Assembly: GCA_021776415.1 (NCBI GenBank)
Contig: JAJFFY010000003.1
Span: 1 to 64,000 of the forward strand
Length of the DNA stretch: 64,000 bases
Reading direction: 5' to 3'
From: Hyphococcus sp.
Lineage (GTDB): Bacteria; Pseudomonadota; Alphaproteobacteria; Caulobacterales; Parvularculaceae
Positions within the stretch are counted from its first letter, which is position 1. The number at the start of each line of letters is the position of its first letter. Below are positions 27,466-37,217 of the stretch, piece after piece. The position numbers and the translations under genes are program-made. The notes beneath the pieces were generated by a model. That model did no database searches. It had not been told where the DNA came from and was given only the letters and a program-made list of their open reading frames with translations.

Positions 27466-28452
27466 TTAGGGCGTTGCCGCACAGGCGACACCCAGATATG
27501 CGCCCGTCTCATCCCCTCCAAAAAGCACCCTGAACCCCTCAACGGATCGCCTCGATATGCGCCCTGAACCCTCCTCGCCAGGGTAGAACGCATAGTCATG
27601 GGCCCAGCCTGACGCTTGACGTTGGCGCTGAGTGAAGCGCGCTTCGCCCGGTCCGATTACGCACAAGGCGTCGGTGTCGCGATCGCGCAACGGTGCGCCC
27701 GCACGCAGCCAGCATGACGGCCTGAACGATCTCATTTCATCCGTACAGTGATCTATAGCCGTCTCCCGGCGAGCAAATTCGTGGGCGCCAGCAAGCGCCT
27801 GACGGGCATCAGCAAAAGCGCGCCCACGCCGCCACTCCGCCGATGATGCAATCGCCTGATCAAGCGCCTCATCGGCGCGGCCAAGCGCATAAAGAGCATC
27901 TTCTGCATCATGCGTCGCCCTTCGATGCGCCCGCAAAGCGTAGTCGAGAGCACCGTTAGCGTCTTCAATTTCCTTGGCCGTAGCCTCCGTGTCAGCGAGC
28001 ACATAGCGCGCCTGTTCGATGGCGCCATGTTGATAATTCACCCGACCGGTCGCCTCATCATAAGCCGACTGAGCCCGGTCCCGCTCCAACGCCAGTCCAT
28101 AAATCCGCCTTCCGGAAAGATACCCGTCAAGAAAAGCCGGCTCGCCCTCACGGCTGCAGACCCCAAGATAGACCGCGCCATCACGGCCATAGCCGTAGCC
28201 GCCCTCGTCGGTGCAGAGCCGCGCCAGCGCCGCATCGCGCCCGCCGGCATAAGCTTGTCTGTCAATGGTTGCACCGAATTGCGCGCATTGCGCCGCACGC
28301 TCATCAAGTGCGGCGTCAAGAAGCCCGGCAACGCCATCGTCAAAGCCAGCCCCGTACCAGTCTCCAGCGAGACAGTCTTTTTCACTCATGATTTGCGTAG
28401 CGCAGCCGCCAAGCCCCACCGTCACTATCAACAAGAATAGAATATTTCGCAT
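27466..28452 (-). CDS. DUF2799 lipoprotein
   Basis: A 328-residue lipoprotein: hydrophobic N-terminus with lipobox LGGC (Cys17), then the DUF2799 region (residues about 20-120), in which D-W-Y-G-A-G-F-x-D-G, the YAGGRDAAL stretch and a late FLDGYLSGRRIYG are typical. A coiled-coil-like segment follows (about 125-215), then a C-terminal domain with several cysteines not recognised here. DUF2799 proteins have unknown function and are usually shorter, so the C-terminal half is an addition. It stands alone, divergent from the quinone oxidoreductase gene. Confidence 0.75.
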   Translation of the reverse strand: MRNILFLLIVTVGLGGCATQIMSEKDCLAGDWYGAGFDDGVAGLLDAALDERAAQCAQFGATIDRQAYAGGRDAALARLCTDEGGYGYGRDGAVYLGVCSREGEPAFLDGYLSGRRIYGLALERDRAQSAYDEATGRVNYQHGAIEQARYVLADTEATAKEIEDANGALDYALRAHRRATHDAEDALYALGRADEALDQAIASSAEWRRGRAFADARQALAGAHEFARRETAIDHCTDEMRSFRPSCWLRAGAPLRDRDTDALCVIGPGEARFTQRQRQASGWAHDYAFYPGEEGSGRISRRSVEGFRVLFGGDETGAYLGVACAATP

Positions 28453-28602
28453 AGGATCGGCCCCGCGTAGTCTATATCAACTTCAAACCATGTCCGTAGA
28501 TATCGCCGCCGTCAACGCATAGGCCAACCCGCAAGCGATCGGCGGCTGTGTTGCGCCAAATGCGGAATTACCGCTAAATCGAAAAAGATTGTGAGGACGC
28601 CC

Positions 28603-29586
28603 ATGACCAAAGAGGTTTTTAAAGCCGTCTTTATCGACGCCCATGGCGGGCCGGAGGTTTTCGCGCTTCGCGACCATGAATTGCCGCCGCCAGCAGCTGA
28701 CGAGATGCGTGTGCGCCATACTGCTATTGGCTTGAATTTCATAGATATTTACCAACGCACCGGGCTCTATCCCGTGGCTCTGCCAGCCATCTTGGGCAGT
28801 GAGGCTGCTGGCGTCGTCGAGGTTGTGGGCGACCGCGTTGACGGTTTTGCCCCCGGCGACCGCATCGCTTATCTCGCCACCGGCGGGGCCTATGCGCAGG
28901 TCGCCAATGTCTCTGCTGCGATTGCTGCAAAAATCCCGAACGGCGTCAGCGACGAGATCGCCGCCGCGGTGTTTTTAAAAGGCATGACAGCGGAAATGCT
29001 GGTCCGGCAAGTCTTCGCTCTGACCGCCGACCACGCCTGCCTGATCCATGCCGCCGCCGGCGGCGTTGGCACGCTGCTCTGTCAGTGGGCCAGGCATATT
29101 GGCGCGCGAACCATCGCGGTTGTCGGCTCGGAAGAAAAGGTGGCGATTGCAAAAGACAATGGCGCCGATGATGTCATTGTTCGTATACAAACAGATTCGA
29201 TTTCAAACGATGTGCGGCGACTGACTGATGGCCGAGGTGTTGATGTGGTTTATGACTCGGTTGGCGCCGCGACCTTCCATGCCTCGCTCGACAGTCTTGC
29301 CATGCGCGGTCACATGGTCACCTATGGCAATGCGTCCGGGCCGGTCCCGGCCATAGAACCGCTCGAGCTGGGCCGGCGTGGTTCCATAACGCTGACGCGG
29401 CCGATACTGTTTCACTACGCAACCCCGGACCGTCTGCCCGACATGGCCGCCACGCTGTTTGAACTCATCGCCGAGGGTGCGCTCAAACCCACAACCGGCC
29501 GTCACTTTAAGCTCGATGAAGTCGCCGCCGCCCATAGACTTCTGGAAAGCGGAAAGAGCGTCGGCGCAATTGTTTTGACTCCGTAA
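28603..29586 (+). CDS. NADPH:quinone oxidoreductase (zinc-free MDR family)
   Basis: A medium-chain dehydrogenase/reductase of the quinone oxidoreductase branch. It lacks the structural zinc cysteines and has GLNFIDIYQRTGLYP and LGSEAAGVVEVVG in the catalytic domain, then the NADPH-binding AAAGGVGTLLCQWA and VVYDSVG. Such enzymes reduce quinones or unsaturated carbonyls with NADPH. The ATG at 28603 is taken over a GTG 12 bp upstream because GAGG lies 7 bp before it. The GDPD gene follows 17 bp downstream, so they may be co-transcribed. Confidence 0.9.
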   Translation: MTKEVFKAVFIDAHGGPEVFALRDHELPPPAADEMRVRHTAIGLNFIDIYQRTGLYPVALPAILGSEAAGVVEVVGDRVDGFAPGDRIAYLATGGAYAQVANVSAAIAAKIPNGVSDEIAAAVFLKGMTAEMLVRQVFALTADHACLIHAAAGGVGTLLCQWARHIGARTIAVVGSEEKVAIAKDNGADDVIVRIQTDSISNDVRRLTDGRGVDVVYDSVGAATFHASLDSLAMRGHMVTYGNASGPVPAIEPLELGRRGSITLTRPILFHYATPDRLPDMAATLFELIAEGALKPTTGRHFKLDEVAAAHRLLESGKSVGAIVLTP

Positions 29587-29603
29587 CAACAAAGGCTGGA
29601 CAT

Positions 29604-30563
29604 ATGCTTAAATGGGTACTCATCGCGTCGGCTGGCCTATTGACGGCCTGCAGCAATAACAGCGCCGAGCCCGCATCAGGAGGCGGCCAGACCCCCTCCG
29701 GCGGCTGGATACTCGCGCCGGAAGGCAGCCTCAACGACTTCTTTGAATGCCTTGAGGTCGAGGGGGTGACGCTTCTCTCGGCCCATCGCGGCGGGCCCTA
29801 TCCCGGCTATCCGGAAAACGCGGTGGAGACAATGGCGGCGATTTTGAGCGCCGTTCCTGCGCTCATGGAAATCGATATCGCGACATCTTCTGATGGCGTC
29901 CTCTATCTTATGCATGACGAAACCCTTGACCGCACCACCACCGGAATCGGCGCCGCAGATGCGCCGACCTGGGCCGAGATCGCAAAGCTTCGCCTTGAAG
30001 ACGAAGACGGGCGCCAAACCGCTTTCGCACCGCCGCGGTTTTCCGAAGCCTTGCGCTGGGCCAAGGGCCGGACAATTTTGCAGGTCGATTTCAAGCCCTC
30101 GACGCGCTATGAGGACGTCATCAATGAAATTAATCGTCAGGATGCGGAAGATAGTGTAATTCTGATCGCCTATACTTTGGCGTCTGCAACCAAGCTTCAC
30201 CGCCTCGCGCCCGACATGATGATTTCACTCGGGATCAACTCCCAGTCCGAACTTAACGGCGCGGTCGCCGCTGGCATTCCCGTCGACAGGCTGATGGGAT
30301 TTACAGGAATAGAAGCGCCGCGCCCGCGCCTGTTCTCAACCCTCAACGCCCGCGACGTCGAAGTGATTTTCGGCACCCTCGGCGCTCGCGCCTCTATCGA
30401 CAACGATATTGCGCGCTCCGGCGATGAGGCGCGCTACGCCGAGATTGCCGCCGCCGGCGTCGACATCATCGCCACCGACCGCCCGAAACAAGCCCATGCC
30501 GCCCTTGCCGAAGCTGGCCGCGCGCCGGAAAATGGCGTCTGCGGCATCACGCAGGGCAATTAA
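29604..30563 (+). CDS. Glycerophosphodiester phosphodiesterase family lipoprotein
   Basis: A 319-residue lipoprotein (lipobox LTAC, Cys16) with a GDPD TIM-barrel domain. Catalytic motifs are visible: [16 protein letters not shown], the [10 protein letters not shown] metal site, and [12 protein letters not shown]. GDPDs hydrolyse glycerophosphodiesters to glycerol-3-phosphate and an alcohol; periplasmic ones scavenge lipid headgroups. The late I-A-T-D-R-P motif before the C-terminus fits the family. It follows the quinone oxidoreductase by 17 bp and precedes the membrane LuxR regulator. Confidence 0.87.
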   Translation: MLKWVLIASAGLLTACSNNSAEPASGGGQTPSGGWILAPEGSLNDFFECLEVEGVTLLSAHRGGPYPGYPENAVETMAAILSAVPALMEIDIATSSDGVLYLMHDETLDRTTTGIGAADAPTWAEIAKLRLEDEDGRQTAFAPPRFSEALRWAKGRTILQVDFKPSTRYEDVINEINRQDAEDSVILIAYTLASATKLHRLAPDMMISLGINSQSELNGAVAAGIPVDRLMGFTGIEAPRPRLFSTLNARDVEVIFGTLGARASIDNDIARSGDEARYAEIAAAGVDIIATDRPKQAHAALAEAGRAPENGVCGITQGN

Positions 30564-30627
30564 GCTCGGGCCCAGTGGGCCCCATCCATGGCTGGCGCTC
30601 AGCCCCGCTCTGGGGCACTCTAGCGCC

Positions 30628-31041
30628 ATGAAACGCACCATTTTCCTTTATGCGCTTGCGCTTGGTGTCGCCGCGTTTTTGCTTGCATGGTTGGAATACA
30701 AATATGTCGCGCGAGCTTTCGCGAGCGAAGTTTACATCCTTCTGATCGCCGCCGCCTTCACCTCGCTCGGTGTCTGGGCCGGCCACAAGCTCACAAAAAA
30801 ACCAGCCCCCGCATCGTTTCAGAAAAACCACGCGGCTTTGCACTCCCTCAGCGTCACCGCGCGAGAATATGAAGTGCTGGAACTTCTCGCCAAAGGCCAA
30901 ACCAACAAGGAGATCGCAAGAGAACTCGAGCTCTCACCCAACACAGTGAAAACCCACCTCTCCAACCTCTATGAAAAGCTCGGGGTCCAACGCCGCACCC
31001 AAGCCATCCAGACCGCCAAAGAGCATGCGTTGATCCCATAG
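30628..31041 (+). CDS. Membrane-anchored LuxR-type transcription regulator
   Basis: A 137-residue protein with two predicted membrane helices (about residues 4-21 and 34-51) and a C-terminal LuxR/GerE helix-turn-helix (about 75-133), shown by [17 protein letters not shown] and the [16 protein letters not shown] recognition region. There is no receiver or ligand domain, so sensing would come from the membrane part or a partner. The frame opens far upstream; ATG at 30628 is chosen because the first helix starts there. It is followed after 107 bp by a DUF4199 membrane protein. Confidence 0.8.
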   Translation: MKRTIFLYALALGVAAFLLAWLEYKYVARAFASEVYILLIAAAFTSLGVWAGHKLTKKPAPASFQKNHAALHSLSVTAREYEVLELLAKGQTNKEIARELELSPNTVKTHLSNLYEKLGVQRRTQAIQTAKEHALIP

Positions 31042-31148
31042 CCATACATATTGGCGGTTTTCCTTAAATCACCCGTTTGGGCGATAGCGCCGCATGATCC
31101 ACCACCAATAGAATTGAGTATTCTGTCGCCATAAAAAGGAACCTCAAC

Positions 31149-31679
31149 ATGGTACGCATCGCTCTCATCTATGGGGCAATCTCCGGCACAATCATTATCA
31201 GCGTTATGACCCTGGGCTACATGTTTGCCACCAGCGAGAACGCTGCCGGCAGTCAGGTCTTTGGCTTTTCCGTCATGATCATCGCCCTGACGATGATCTT
31301 TGTCGGCGTAAAAACTTATCGTGACCGTGACCTTGGCGGCGTCATCAAATTCAGACCGGCATTCATCCTCGGCCTGTCCATAGCCGCCGTTGCCGGCGGC
31401 TTTTATGTCGCCGGGTGGGAGATCTATCTTGCGGTCTCTGACTACGTATTCATCAACGACTATACCGCTGGTATAATTGAGGCCAAACGCGCCGCTGGCG
31501 TCGGCGGCGAGGCGCTGGAAAAAATCATTGCCGACATGGAGGTAATGAAATTGCGATACGCCAACCCACTCTACAGATTGCCAATGACGTTTATAGAAAT
31601 CTTCCCGGTTGGGGTTGCGGTCGCGCTCGCCTCGGCTGCCCTGTTGCGCAATCCGAAGATGTTCCCGGCGCGGGGGTGA
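31149..31679 (+). CDS. DUF4199 membrane protein
   Basis: A 176-residue protein with four predicted membrane helices (about 5-27, 36-56, 72-95, 150-169) and a long loop between the third and fourth. The pattern and the VGVKTYRDRDLGG motif fit DUF4199. The function is unknown. The upstream neighbour is a membrane LuxR-type regulator; DUF4199 proteins are often found with such regulators as I recall, which suggests a signalling pair. A second DUF4199-like protein is encoded at 59905-60420. It is convergent with the MATE gene, 6 bp apart. Confidence 0.77.
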   Translation: MVRIALIYGAISGTIIISVMTLGYMFATSENAAGSQVFGFSVMIIALTMIFVGVKTYRDRDLGGVIKFRPAFILGLSIAAVAGGFYVAGWEIYLAVSDYVFINDYTAGIIEAKRAAGVGGEALEKIIADMEVMKLRYANPLYRLPMTFIEIFPVGVAVALASAALLRNPKMFPARG

Positions 31680-31685
31680 GGCGCG

Positions 31686-33095
31686 TCAACTTCGCGGCGA
31701 CGACAAAGGCGGCGTCGGACGCGGACGCATCAGTGGCGTTTTCCAGCCCTTTTCCGGATCGGCCCGACCGGCCGCATACTCATCGATAAGCCGAAAGCCA
31801 AGCCACAACGCCAGCAGCGCGAAGAACACGCCGCCTATCGCCTGACCAACCAGCACGCCCGGCGCTCCCGCCCAATTCGCCCCGAACCATACAAACGGCG
31901 CAACCCCAATCGTGTTCTTCCCCCAATTCAACATTGTCGACCATATCGGTCGATTGAGATTATTGAAGACGGCATTGGTCACAAATAACATGCCGTTAAA
32001 AAAGAACAGCGGCGTGACGATGGCGGCAAACCAGAAAATCAGTATACGTCCGTCTTCCAACAGTCCAAACTGGGCGGCGATGAACCCATAAAGCAAAAAC
32101 AGCACCGCCCACACGCCAAGCGTGTAAGCCCCGGTGAATATAACCGCCTTGCGCAATGTTTCACGCACCCGTGGGAAATTGCCGGCGCCGAAATTTTGCC
32201 CGACAATCGGTCCGACCGCGCCGGAAAGCGCAAAAATTACGCAAAAAGTAAGCGGCGTCAGCCGAGCGATCACCGCATAGCCCGCCACCACCCCATCGCC
32301 AAAGGGCGCGATCGCACGCATCACAATCGCAGCGCCGACCGGCGTCGCCACATTGGTCAAAACCGCTGGTATGGTAATGGCAAAAATTGGCGCAAGGTCG
32401 CGGCGAAACCCGGCCATATCAAAAGGCGCAAAGCCGCCATAATGGCGCATCACCGGATAAAGTGCGGTCGCCAACATCGCGAACCGCGCAGCAACCGACG
32501 CATAGGCGGCGCCGTCAAGGCCGTGCGATAAGCCGAAGATCAAGATCGGATCAAGGATCGCGTTGACCGCCCCTGAAGCCAGCGTTGCGTTCATTGCCCG
32601 GCGCGCATCGCCATGGGCGCGTAACAGCCCGGAACAAACCATAGCCATTGCCGAGACCGGCAGGGCCGGCACCACAATGCGCAAATACCGCGTTGCTAAA
32701 ACCTTGGTCTCACCAGCCGCGCCCAGCAATTCCAATAGCGCCGGCGCCGCCAACCAGACGACCACCGCAATCGCGCTTGCCAATAAAACAGAGACCACGG
32801 CGACGCTTGTGGCGATGCGCCTTGCATCGGCCTCGTCGCCGCGGCCGATGCGACGCGCCGCCAGCGCGCTCATCGCGATCATAAAACCAATAGTGACCGA
32901 TATATTGAAGAAGATGAGCGTGCCGGCAAAACCCACCGCCGCCGCCAGTTCTTTTTGTCCGAGCAGCGAAATAAAATAGAGATCAACAAAATCAACCAGG
33001 AAAATCGCCACAAGCCCGGCGCTCGCGGACAGCGACATGATGGTAATATGGCGCATCAAATCGCCGTCGAGAAACTTCGCTTTCTTCTGGGTCAA
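31686..33095 (-). CDS. MATE-family efflux transporter
   Basis: A 469-residue polytopic membrane protein with about twelve predicted helices in two similar halves, as in MATE transporters. The N-terminal GDLMRHI, the LAARRIGRGDEADA loop after helix 2 and the matching GAVGPIVGQNFGAGNF in the second half are typical. MATE pumps export cationic drugs or metabolites in exchange for Na+ or H+. The start is a TTG upstream of the conserved N-terminal motif, with a weak ribosome site; the next ATG would cut into that motif. Confidence 0.9.
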   Translation of the reverse strand: MTQKKAKFLDGDLMRHITIMSLSASAGLVAIFLVDFVDLYFISLLGQKELAAAVGFAGTLIFFNISVTIGFMIAMSALAARRIGRGDEADARRIATSVAVVSVLLASAIAVVVWLAAPALLELLGAAGETKVLATRYLRIVVPALPVSAMAMVCSGLLRAHGDARRAMNATLASGAVNAILDPILIFGLSHGLDGAAYASVAARFAMLATALYPVMRHYGGFAPFDMAGFRRDLAPIFAITIPAVLTNVATPVGAAIVMRAIAPFGDGVVAGYAVIARLTPLTFCVIFALSGAVGPIVGQNFGAGNFPRVRETLRKAVIFTGAYTLGVWAVLFLLYGFIAAQFGLLEDGRILIFWFAAIVTPLFFFNGMLFVTNAVFNNLNRPIWSTMLNWGKNTIGVAPFVWFGANWAGAPGVLVGQAIGGVFFALLALWLGFRLIDEYAAGRADPEKGWKTPLMRPRPTPPLSSPRS

Positions 33096-33245
33096 GCCCG
33101 GCGGGTCCTATGAAAGATCGTCCAGCGCTTATGCCTTATCCGGCATCGTTACTCCATACGCCGGCCATGCGATCCACGCCGTTCGCAGCTCACAATATTG
33201 TGTGGCGACGCAATGGCGGGATGCTATCGCATCAAACAGATTTTC

Positions 33246-33578
33246 TCACGACGGTTTCACGAACTCTAGCCCGGCCTCACCTTTATCGCGCCAGACGACT
33301 TTTGCGTTAAGCGGTTCGGATAACGGGCTAAGACGAATGCAGACTTCGTCGGGGAGATTCTCCGCACCAATCGCAGAAATCAAACAGCCCTTGTCGCTCA
33401 CATTGCGGGTAATACATTCGATTACGGAATGATCTCTCAAAATCAACTTGGCGCTTTTAAACGCCGCCGCCCGGTCCTTCTCCCGCTTGTCATTGGGATC
33501 AGGTACGGCCTCACGCGGCGTAATCCTAGCCGATTTTGTCGCGCGTTTGCCAAAGCTTGGTTTATCCGGTGCTGACAT
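33246..33578 (-). CDS. PilZ-domain protein
   Basis: A 110-residue protein with one PilZ domain. The region ECITRNVSDKGCLISAIG has the D/N-x-S-x-x-G part of the c-di-GMP-binding motif, and AKVVWRDKGEAGLEF is the typical last strand. The N-terminal 40 residues are basic; the arginine-rich c-di-GMP motif is incomplete to the eye. It stands alone between the MATE and GST genes. PilZ proteins link c-di-GMP to motility or envelope functions; the partner here is unknown. Confidence 0.77.
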   Translation of the reverse strand: MSAPDKPSFGKRATKSARITPREAVPDPNDKREKDRAAAFKSAKLILRDHSVIECITRNVSDKGCLISAIGAENLPDEVCIRLSPLSEPLNAKVVWRDKGEAGLEFVKPS

Positions 33579-33670
33579 CGCGGGGGCCTTTTCTTGCGGA
33601 TGATATTTTGCCGGCTCAGAGTAAATCGATGGTTAACAATTGGTTGCGCCTGATCGTAGTCTCGCCCGTC

Positions 33671-34288
33671 TCACTCAATTCGGGCGCAAGCTTTTTTCCA
33701 GGCGTCACGGGCGGTTGCGCGCTTAAAGTAGGCGTTTGTTTTGTCCCCCAACAGCGCCCCGTTTTTCGTAATCTTTACCAGAAAAAGCGGGTAGGTAATT
33801 GAGATATCCGCAAGCGAAAACTCGTCCAATAAGTAGCCGTCATCGCTCAAATTCGCTTCGATAAAATCAAGGCAGTTTTTGGTTTCTTTTTCCGCCCATT
33901 CCTTCATGGCCGGTATGCGCTGTTCCTCCGGCAACAGAGCTGTTTGCCCTATCAGCATGTTGATATAACCGCCCATGCCCGCCTCACCAAAATGCAGCCA
34001 TTGCAGATAGCGCCCATAGTCGCTGTCCTCCGGGCGCCGTGTTAATCGTCCGTCTGCGTATTTATTCGCCACATATTCCATTATCGCCACCGATTCAACG
34101 ATGCGCTCATCGCCATCAAACATCACCGGCGTCTTTCCAAGTGGGTTGAGCGCAAGATATTCCGGCGCCTTCATTTTTGCGCGGTCCATCTGGCGGGTTT
34201 CAATCTCCGCCTCAACGCCAAGCTCTTCGAGCGCCCATAAGACCCGCAGTGATCGCGTATTTGGAAAATGAAATAGTTTCAATGTCAT
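33671..34288 (-). CDS. Glutathione S-transferase
   Basis: A 205-residue GST: N-terminal thioredoxin fold with FPNTRSLRVLWALEELGV, the cis-proline and glutathione site near LGKTPVMFDGDERIVESVAI, and an all-helical C-terminal half with HFGEAGMG and FSLADISITY. GSTs conjugate glutathione to electrophiles or act on related thiols. The frame extends upstream to 34480, but the ATG at 34288 gives a normal-length protein beginning at the fold's first strand. It is divergent from the gamma-glutamyltransferase gene, another glutathione-linked enzyme. Confidence 0.9.
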   Translation of the reverse strand: MTLKLFHFPNTRSLRVLWALEELGVEAEIETRQMDRAKMKAPEYLALNPLGKTPVMFDGDERIVESVAIMEYVANKYADGRLTRRPEDSDYGRYLQWLHFGEAGMGGYINMLIGQTALLPEEQRIPAMKEWAEKETKNCLDFIEANLSDDGYLLDEFSLADISITYPLFLVKITKNGALLGDKTNAYFKRATARDAWKKACARIE

Positions 34289-34455
34289 AGCGCGCCGCCT
34301 TGTTGCCTGAGCCTGCTTTATATCATCACCGGCCAGCACGCCCAGGCAAAACAGCAGCGCCGCTAAGCTCCTCGACCATACTATCGCTGATGCCGCCGCT
34401 GGATTAAGGTGCCGGGCCGCAAGCAAGCTATGCAAAGTCATGAAAAGGCCTCGAA

Positions 34456-36270
34456 ATGTCGAACCTTCCGCGCCGATCATCCCTCCTCCGCAATACTCTC
34501 ACCGCCGCCTGTGCGGCCTCGTTGGCGTTTGGCCCGGGACCCGCAGCGCTGGCTGAAGAGGCTGCCGCGGCGCTCGACATTGGACCCGGCGCCCGCCCTG
34601 TCGGCGAGAACTGGTCGCGCAGCCCGGTTTTTGCCGCCAACGGCATCGCCGCGACCGCCCACCCGCTAGCAACCCAGACCGCGATAGAGGTTTTGAAAAA
34701 GGGCGGCAGCGCAGTCGATGCGGCGATTGCCGTCAATGCCGTTCTTGGCCTGATGGAGCCGACCGGAAACGGCGTTGGCGGCGATCTATTTGCAATCGTG
34801 TGGGATCCTAAAACAGAAAAACTTTATGGCCTCAACGGATCGGGCCGCTCGCCCATGGGGCGCTCGCTTGAACAGACGATTGAACGCTCCGCCGCCATCG
34901 TCGGTGAGGGAAACGGCATTCCGCCCCTGGGCCATTTGCCGGTCACCGTGCCGGGAACGGTCGATGCCTGGTTTGAGCTGCATAAAAAATTCGGCCGGCT
35001 TTCAATGCGCAAAAACCTCAAACCCGCCATCAACTACGCCAAGAACGGTTTTCCGGTCTCGCCGGTTATCGCGATGTATCTGGCTAGAAATGAAGCGGGG
35101 TTTCTTGCCCGTGAAGAAATGATTGATGATTACGAAAACGCCAAAGCGACATATTTTTCCGATGGTCCGCCAAAGGCCGGTGAGATTTTCCGCAACCCAG
35201 ACCTAGCCAGCACGCTTGAGGTGATCGCCAAAAAGGGGCGCAAGGGTTTTTACAAGGGCAAGATCGCCCGCACCATCGACACTTATATGAAACGCATCGG
35301 CGGCGATCTGCGCTATGAGGATTTTGCGGCGCATAAAAGCCAATGGGTCGATCCGGCTTGCGTAGATTATCATGGTTACGACGTGTGCGAATTACCACCC
35401 AACAGCCAGGGATTTGCCGCGCTACAAATGCTCAATATACTGAAGAATGTTGACCTGACGCAATGGTCACGCGGCTCCGCCGATGTCATTCACTATATCG
35501 TCGAGTCTAAACGCCTTGCTTTTGAAGATGTCGCCCGCTTCTATGCCGATCCGGACTTTTCTGACATTCCTGCGGACAAGCTATTGTCAGGTGCTTACGG
35601 ACGTGAGCTCTTTGACCGCATCGATCCGGCCCACGCGATGGCGGCGCCGCATGAGCTTATCGAGGACAAGCTTGAGGGCCCGGGCGACACCACCTATTTC
35701 ACCGTTGCTGACGCCGACGGCATGATGGTCTCGCTCATTCAGTCTAACTATCGCGGCATGGGCTCTGGCCTGGTGCCCGACGGCCTCGGCTTCATGCTGC
35801 AGGATCGCGGCGAGCTCTTCTCGCTCGACGCAAACCATCCCAACGCCTACGCCCCCGGCAAACGGCCGTTTCACACCATCATTCCGGCCTTCGTTATGAA
35901 AGACGGGGCGCCGTATATGTCGTTCGGCCTAATGGGCGGCGCGATGCAGCCCCAAGGCCATGTTCAGGTCCTGATCAACATCATCGATTACCATATGAAT
36001 GTTCAAGAGGCGGGCGATGCGGCTCGCATTAATCACTCTGGCGGGCGCCACCCAACAGGCATTGATCTTGATCCGGTTGGCCGCCTTGATGTTGAACCCG
36101 GCATTTCGGCGGCGACGATCGAGCGCCTTGAGGCGATGGGGCACAACGTCAATGTTGTCGATGATGGTGTTGTTTTTGGCGGCTATGAGGCGATCATTCG
36201 CGACCCGGTGACCGGCGTTTATGTCGGCGCAACAGAAATGCGCAAAGACGGATCGGTTAGCGGATATTAA
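34456..36270 (+). CDS. ggt: Gamma-glutamyltransferase
   Basis: A secreted Ntn-hydrolase that cleaves gamma-glutamyl bonds, as in glutathione. The signal peptide spans about residues 1-33. The large subunit includes GGSAVDAAIAVNAVLGL and TGNGVGGDLFA. The likely autocleavage and catalytic threonine is the first of TTYF (residue about 415), followed by small-subunit features SNYRGMGSG and GLMGGAMQPQGH. The length, 604 residues, is usual. Some relatives in this branch prefer substrates other than glutathione, so the substrate is not certain. Confidence 0.9.
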   Translation: MSNLPRRSSLLRNTLTAACAASLAFGPGPAALAEEAAAALDIGPGARPVGENWSRSPVFAANGIAATAHPLATQTAIEVLKKGGSAVDAAIAVNAVLGLMEPTGNGVGGDLFAIVWDPKTEKLYGLNGSGRSPMGRSLEQTIERSAAIVGEGNGIPPLGHLPVTVPGTVDAWFELHKKFGRLSMRKNLKPAINYAKNGFPVSPVIAMYLARNEAGFLAREEMIDDYENAKATYFSDGPPKAGEIFRNPDLASTLEVIAKKGRKGFYKGKIARTIDTYMKRIGGDLRYEDFAAHKSQWVDPACVDYHGYDVCELPPNSQGFAALQMLNILKNVDLTQWSRGSADVIHYIVESKRLAFEDVARFYADPDFSDIPADKLLSGAYGRELFDRIDPAHAMAAPHELIEDKLEGPGDTTYFTVADADGMMVSLIQSNYRGMGSGLVPDGLGFMLQDRGELFSLDANHPNAYAPGKRPFHTIIPAFVMKDGAPYMSFGLMGGAMQPQGHVQVLINIIDYHMNVQEAGDAARINHSGGRHPTGIDLDPVGRLDVEPGISAATIERLEAMGHNVNVVDDGVVFGGYEAIIRDPVTGVYVGATEMRKDGSVSGY

Positions 36271-36277
36271 GTAATCC

Positions 36278-36315
36278 AGCGTTTATCGTCCCCGAAAGCG
36301 GCGGCGATAAACGCT
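36278..36315. terminator. Bidirectional hairpin between ggt and amidohydrolase
   Basis: AGCGTTTATCG (36278-36288) pairs perfectly with CGATAAACGCT (36305-36315), an 11-bp stem with a 16-base loop, between two convergent genes. No T run follows on either strand. Confidence 0.5.
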
Positions 36316-36323
36316 GATCACAT

Positions 36324-37136
36324 TTAGAGCTTGAAAACACGCTTGGCGTTTTCAGACAAAAACTTGGCTTTGTTTTCGTCGTCCAGCCCCAGACCATCAA
36401 GCTGTTCCAGACAGCGCGACGGCGACAGCATCGGGTAGTTGGTGCCGAACATGACCCGGCTTTTGCCCATGCCTTTCATGAATGAGACAAAGCTTTCCGG
36501 CAGCCGGTGCAGCGCATAAGCGCTTGTGTCCACATAGACGTTTTTAAACTTATGGGTCAGCGATACGACCTCGTCGAGCCACGGAAAGCCGACATGACCG
36601 GCGACAATGGTTAGTTCTGGAAAATCGAGCAGAACATCTTCGAGATAGGGAAGGGGCCGCCCGGTTTCCGACCGCTTTAAAGGACCGGTATGGCCAATTT
36701 GCGTGCAAAACGGCAGACCTTCATCGACGCAAGCGGTATAGATCGGATAATAGCGCCGGTCATTTGGTGGTAGATCCCACAGCCACGGGACTATCCGTAC
36801 GCCAACAAATTTGCCGGTCTTTGCGCGGGCGCGGATTTCTCTGACCGCACCCATGGGATCATTCAGATCCACCGACATAAGCCCCCTCAGGCGACCGGGG
36901 GCTGTATCAACCGCCGTTTCAACGTCGTCGTTTGAAATCAACGCCCCGCCCGGCCCGCACCAGGCCGAGATCAGCGATATTGAAACGCCCGCAGCATCCA
37001 TTTCGCCGATCAGCGCTTCAGGCTTTGGAACCGGCGGATCATCGCTCTGGCTGGTCCAACGCAAAAGCGTCGCCAGCCATGGCTCGCGCATAAACCGCTC
37101 CGTCGGCAGCTGCGCCCAAACATCGATGATTTCCAT
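36324..37136 (-). CDS. Amidohydrolase-2 family metal-dependent hydrolase
   Basis: A 270-residue TIM-barrel hydrolase of the amidohydrolase-related (decarboxylase) branch. Visible motifs are LMSVDLNDP, FVGVRIVPWLW, IVAGHVGFPW with a metal-binding His, the VYVDTSAY strand and MFGTNYPM. The usual N-terminal H-x-H pair is replaced by DVWAQ at the start, so metal binding may differ. Some members are decarboxylases. The ATG at 37136 is taken over the preceding GTG because GAGG is correctly spaced from it. The substrate is unknown. Confidence 0.8.
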   Translation of the reverse strand: MEIIDVWAQLPTERFMREPWLATLLRWTSQSDDPPVPKPEALIGEMDAAGVSISLISAWCGPGGALISNDDVETAVDTAPGRLRGLMSVDLNDPMGAVREIRARAKTGKFVGVRIVPWLWDLPPNDRRYYPIYTACVDEGLPFCTQIGHTGPLKRSETGRPLPYLEDVLLDFPELTIVAGHVGFPWLDEVVSLTHKFKNVYVDTSAYALHRLPESFVSFMKGMGKSRVMFGTNYPMLSPSRCLEQLDGLGLDDENKAKFLSENAKRVFKL

Positions 37137-37217
37137 CACAACCTCGTTTTATCAACGACAGCAATGGTCCGCCGCAGGAATGCGCCGCGCAACTATTTTG
37201 TGCAGCGCGCGCTGCAA

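Noticed and set aside
32155-32172. TGTTTCACGCACCCGTG inside the MATE gene as a fifth parS site
   Set aside because: Only the left half matches; the palindrome is broken on the right.
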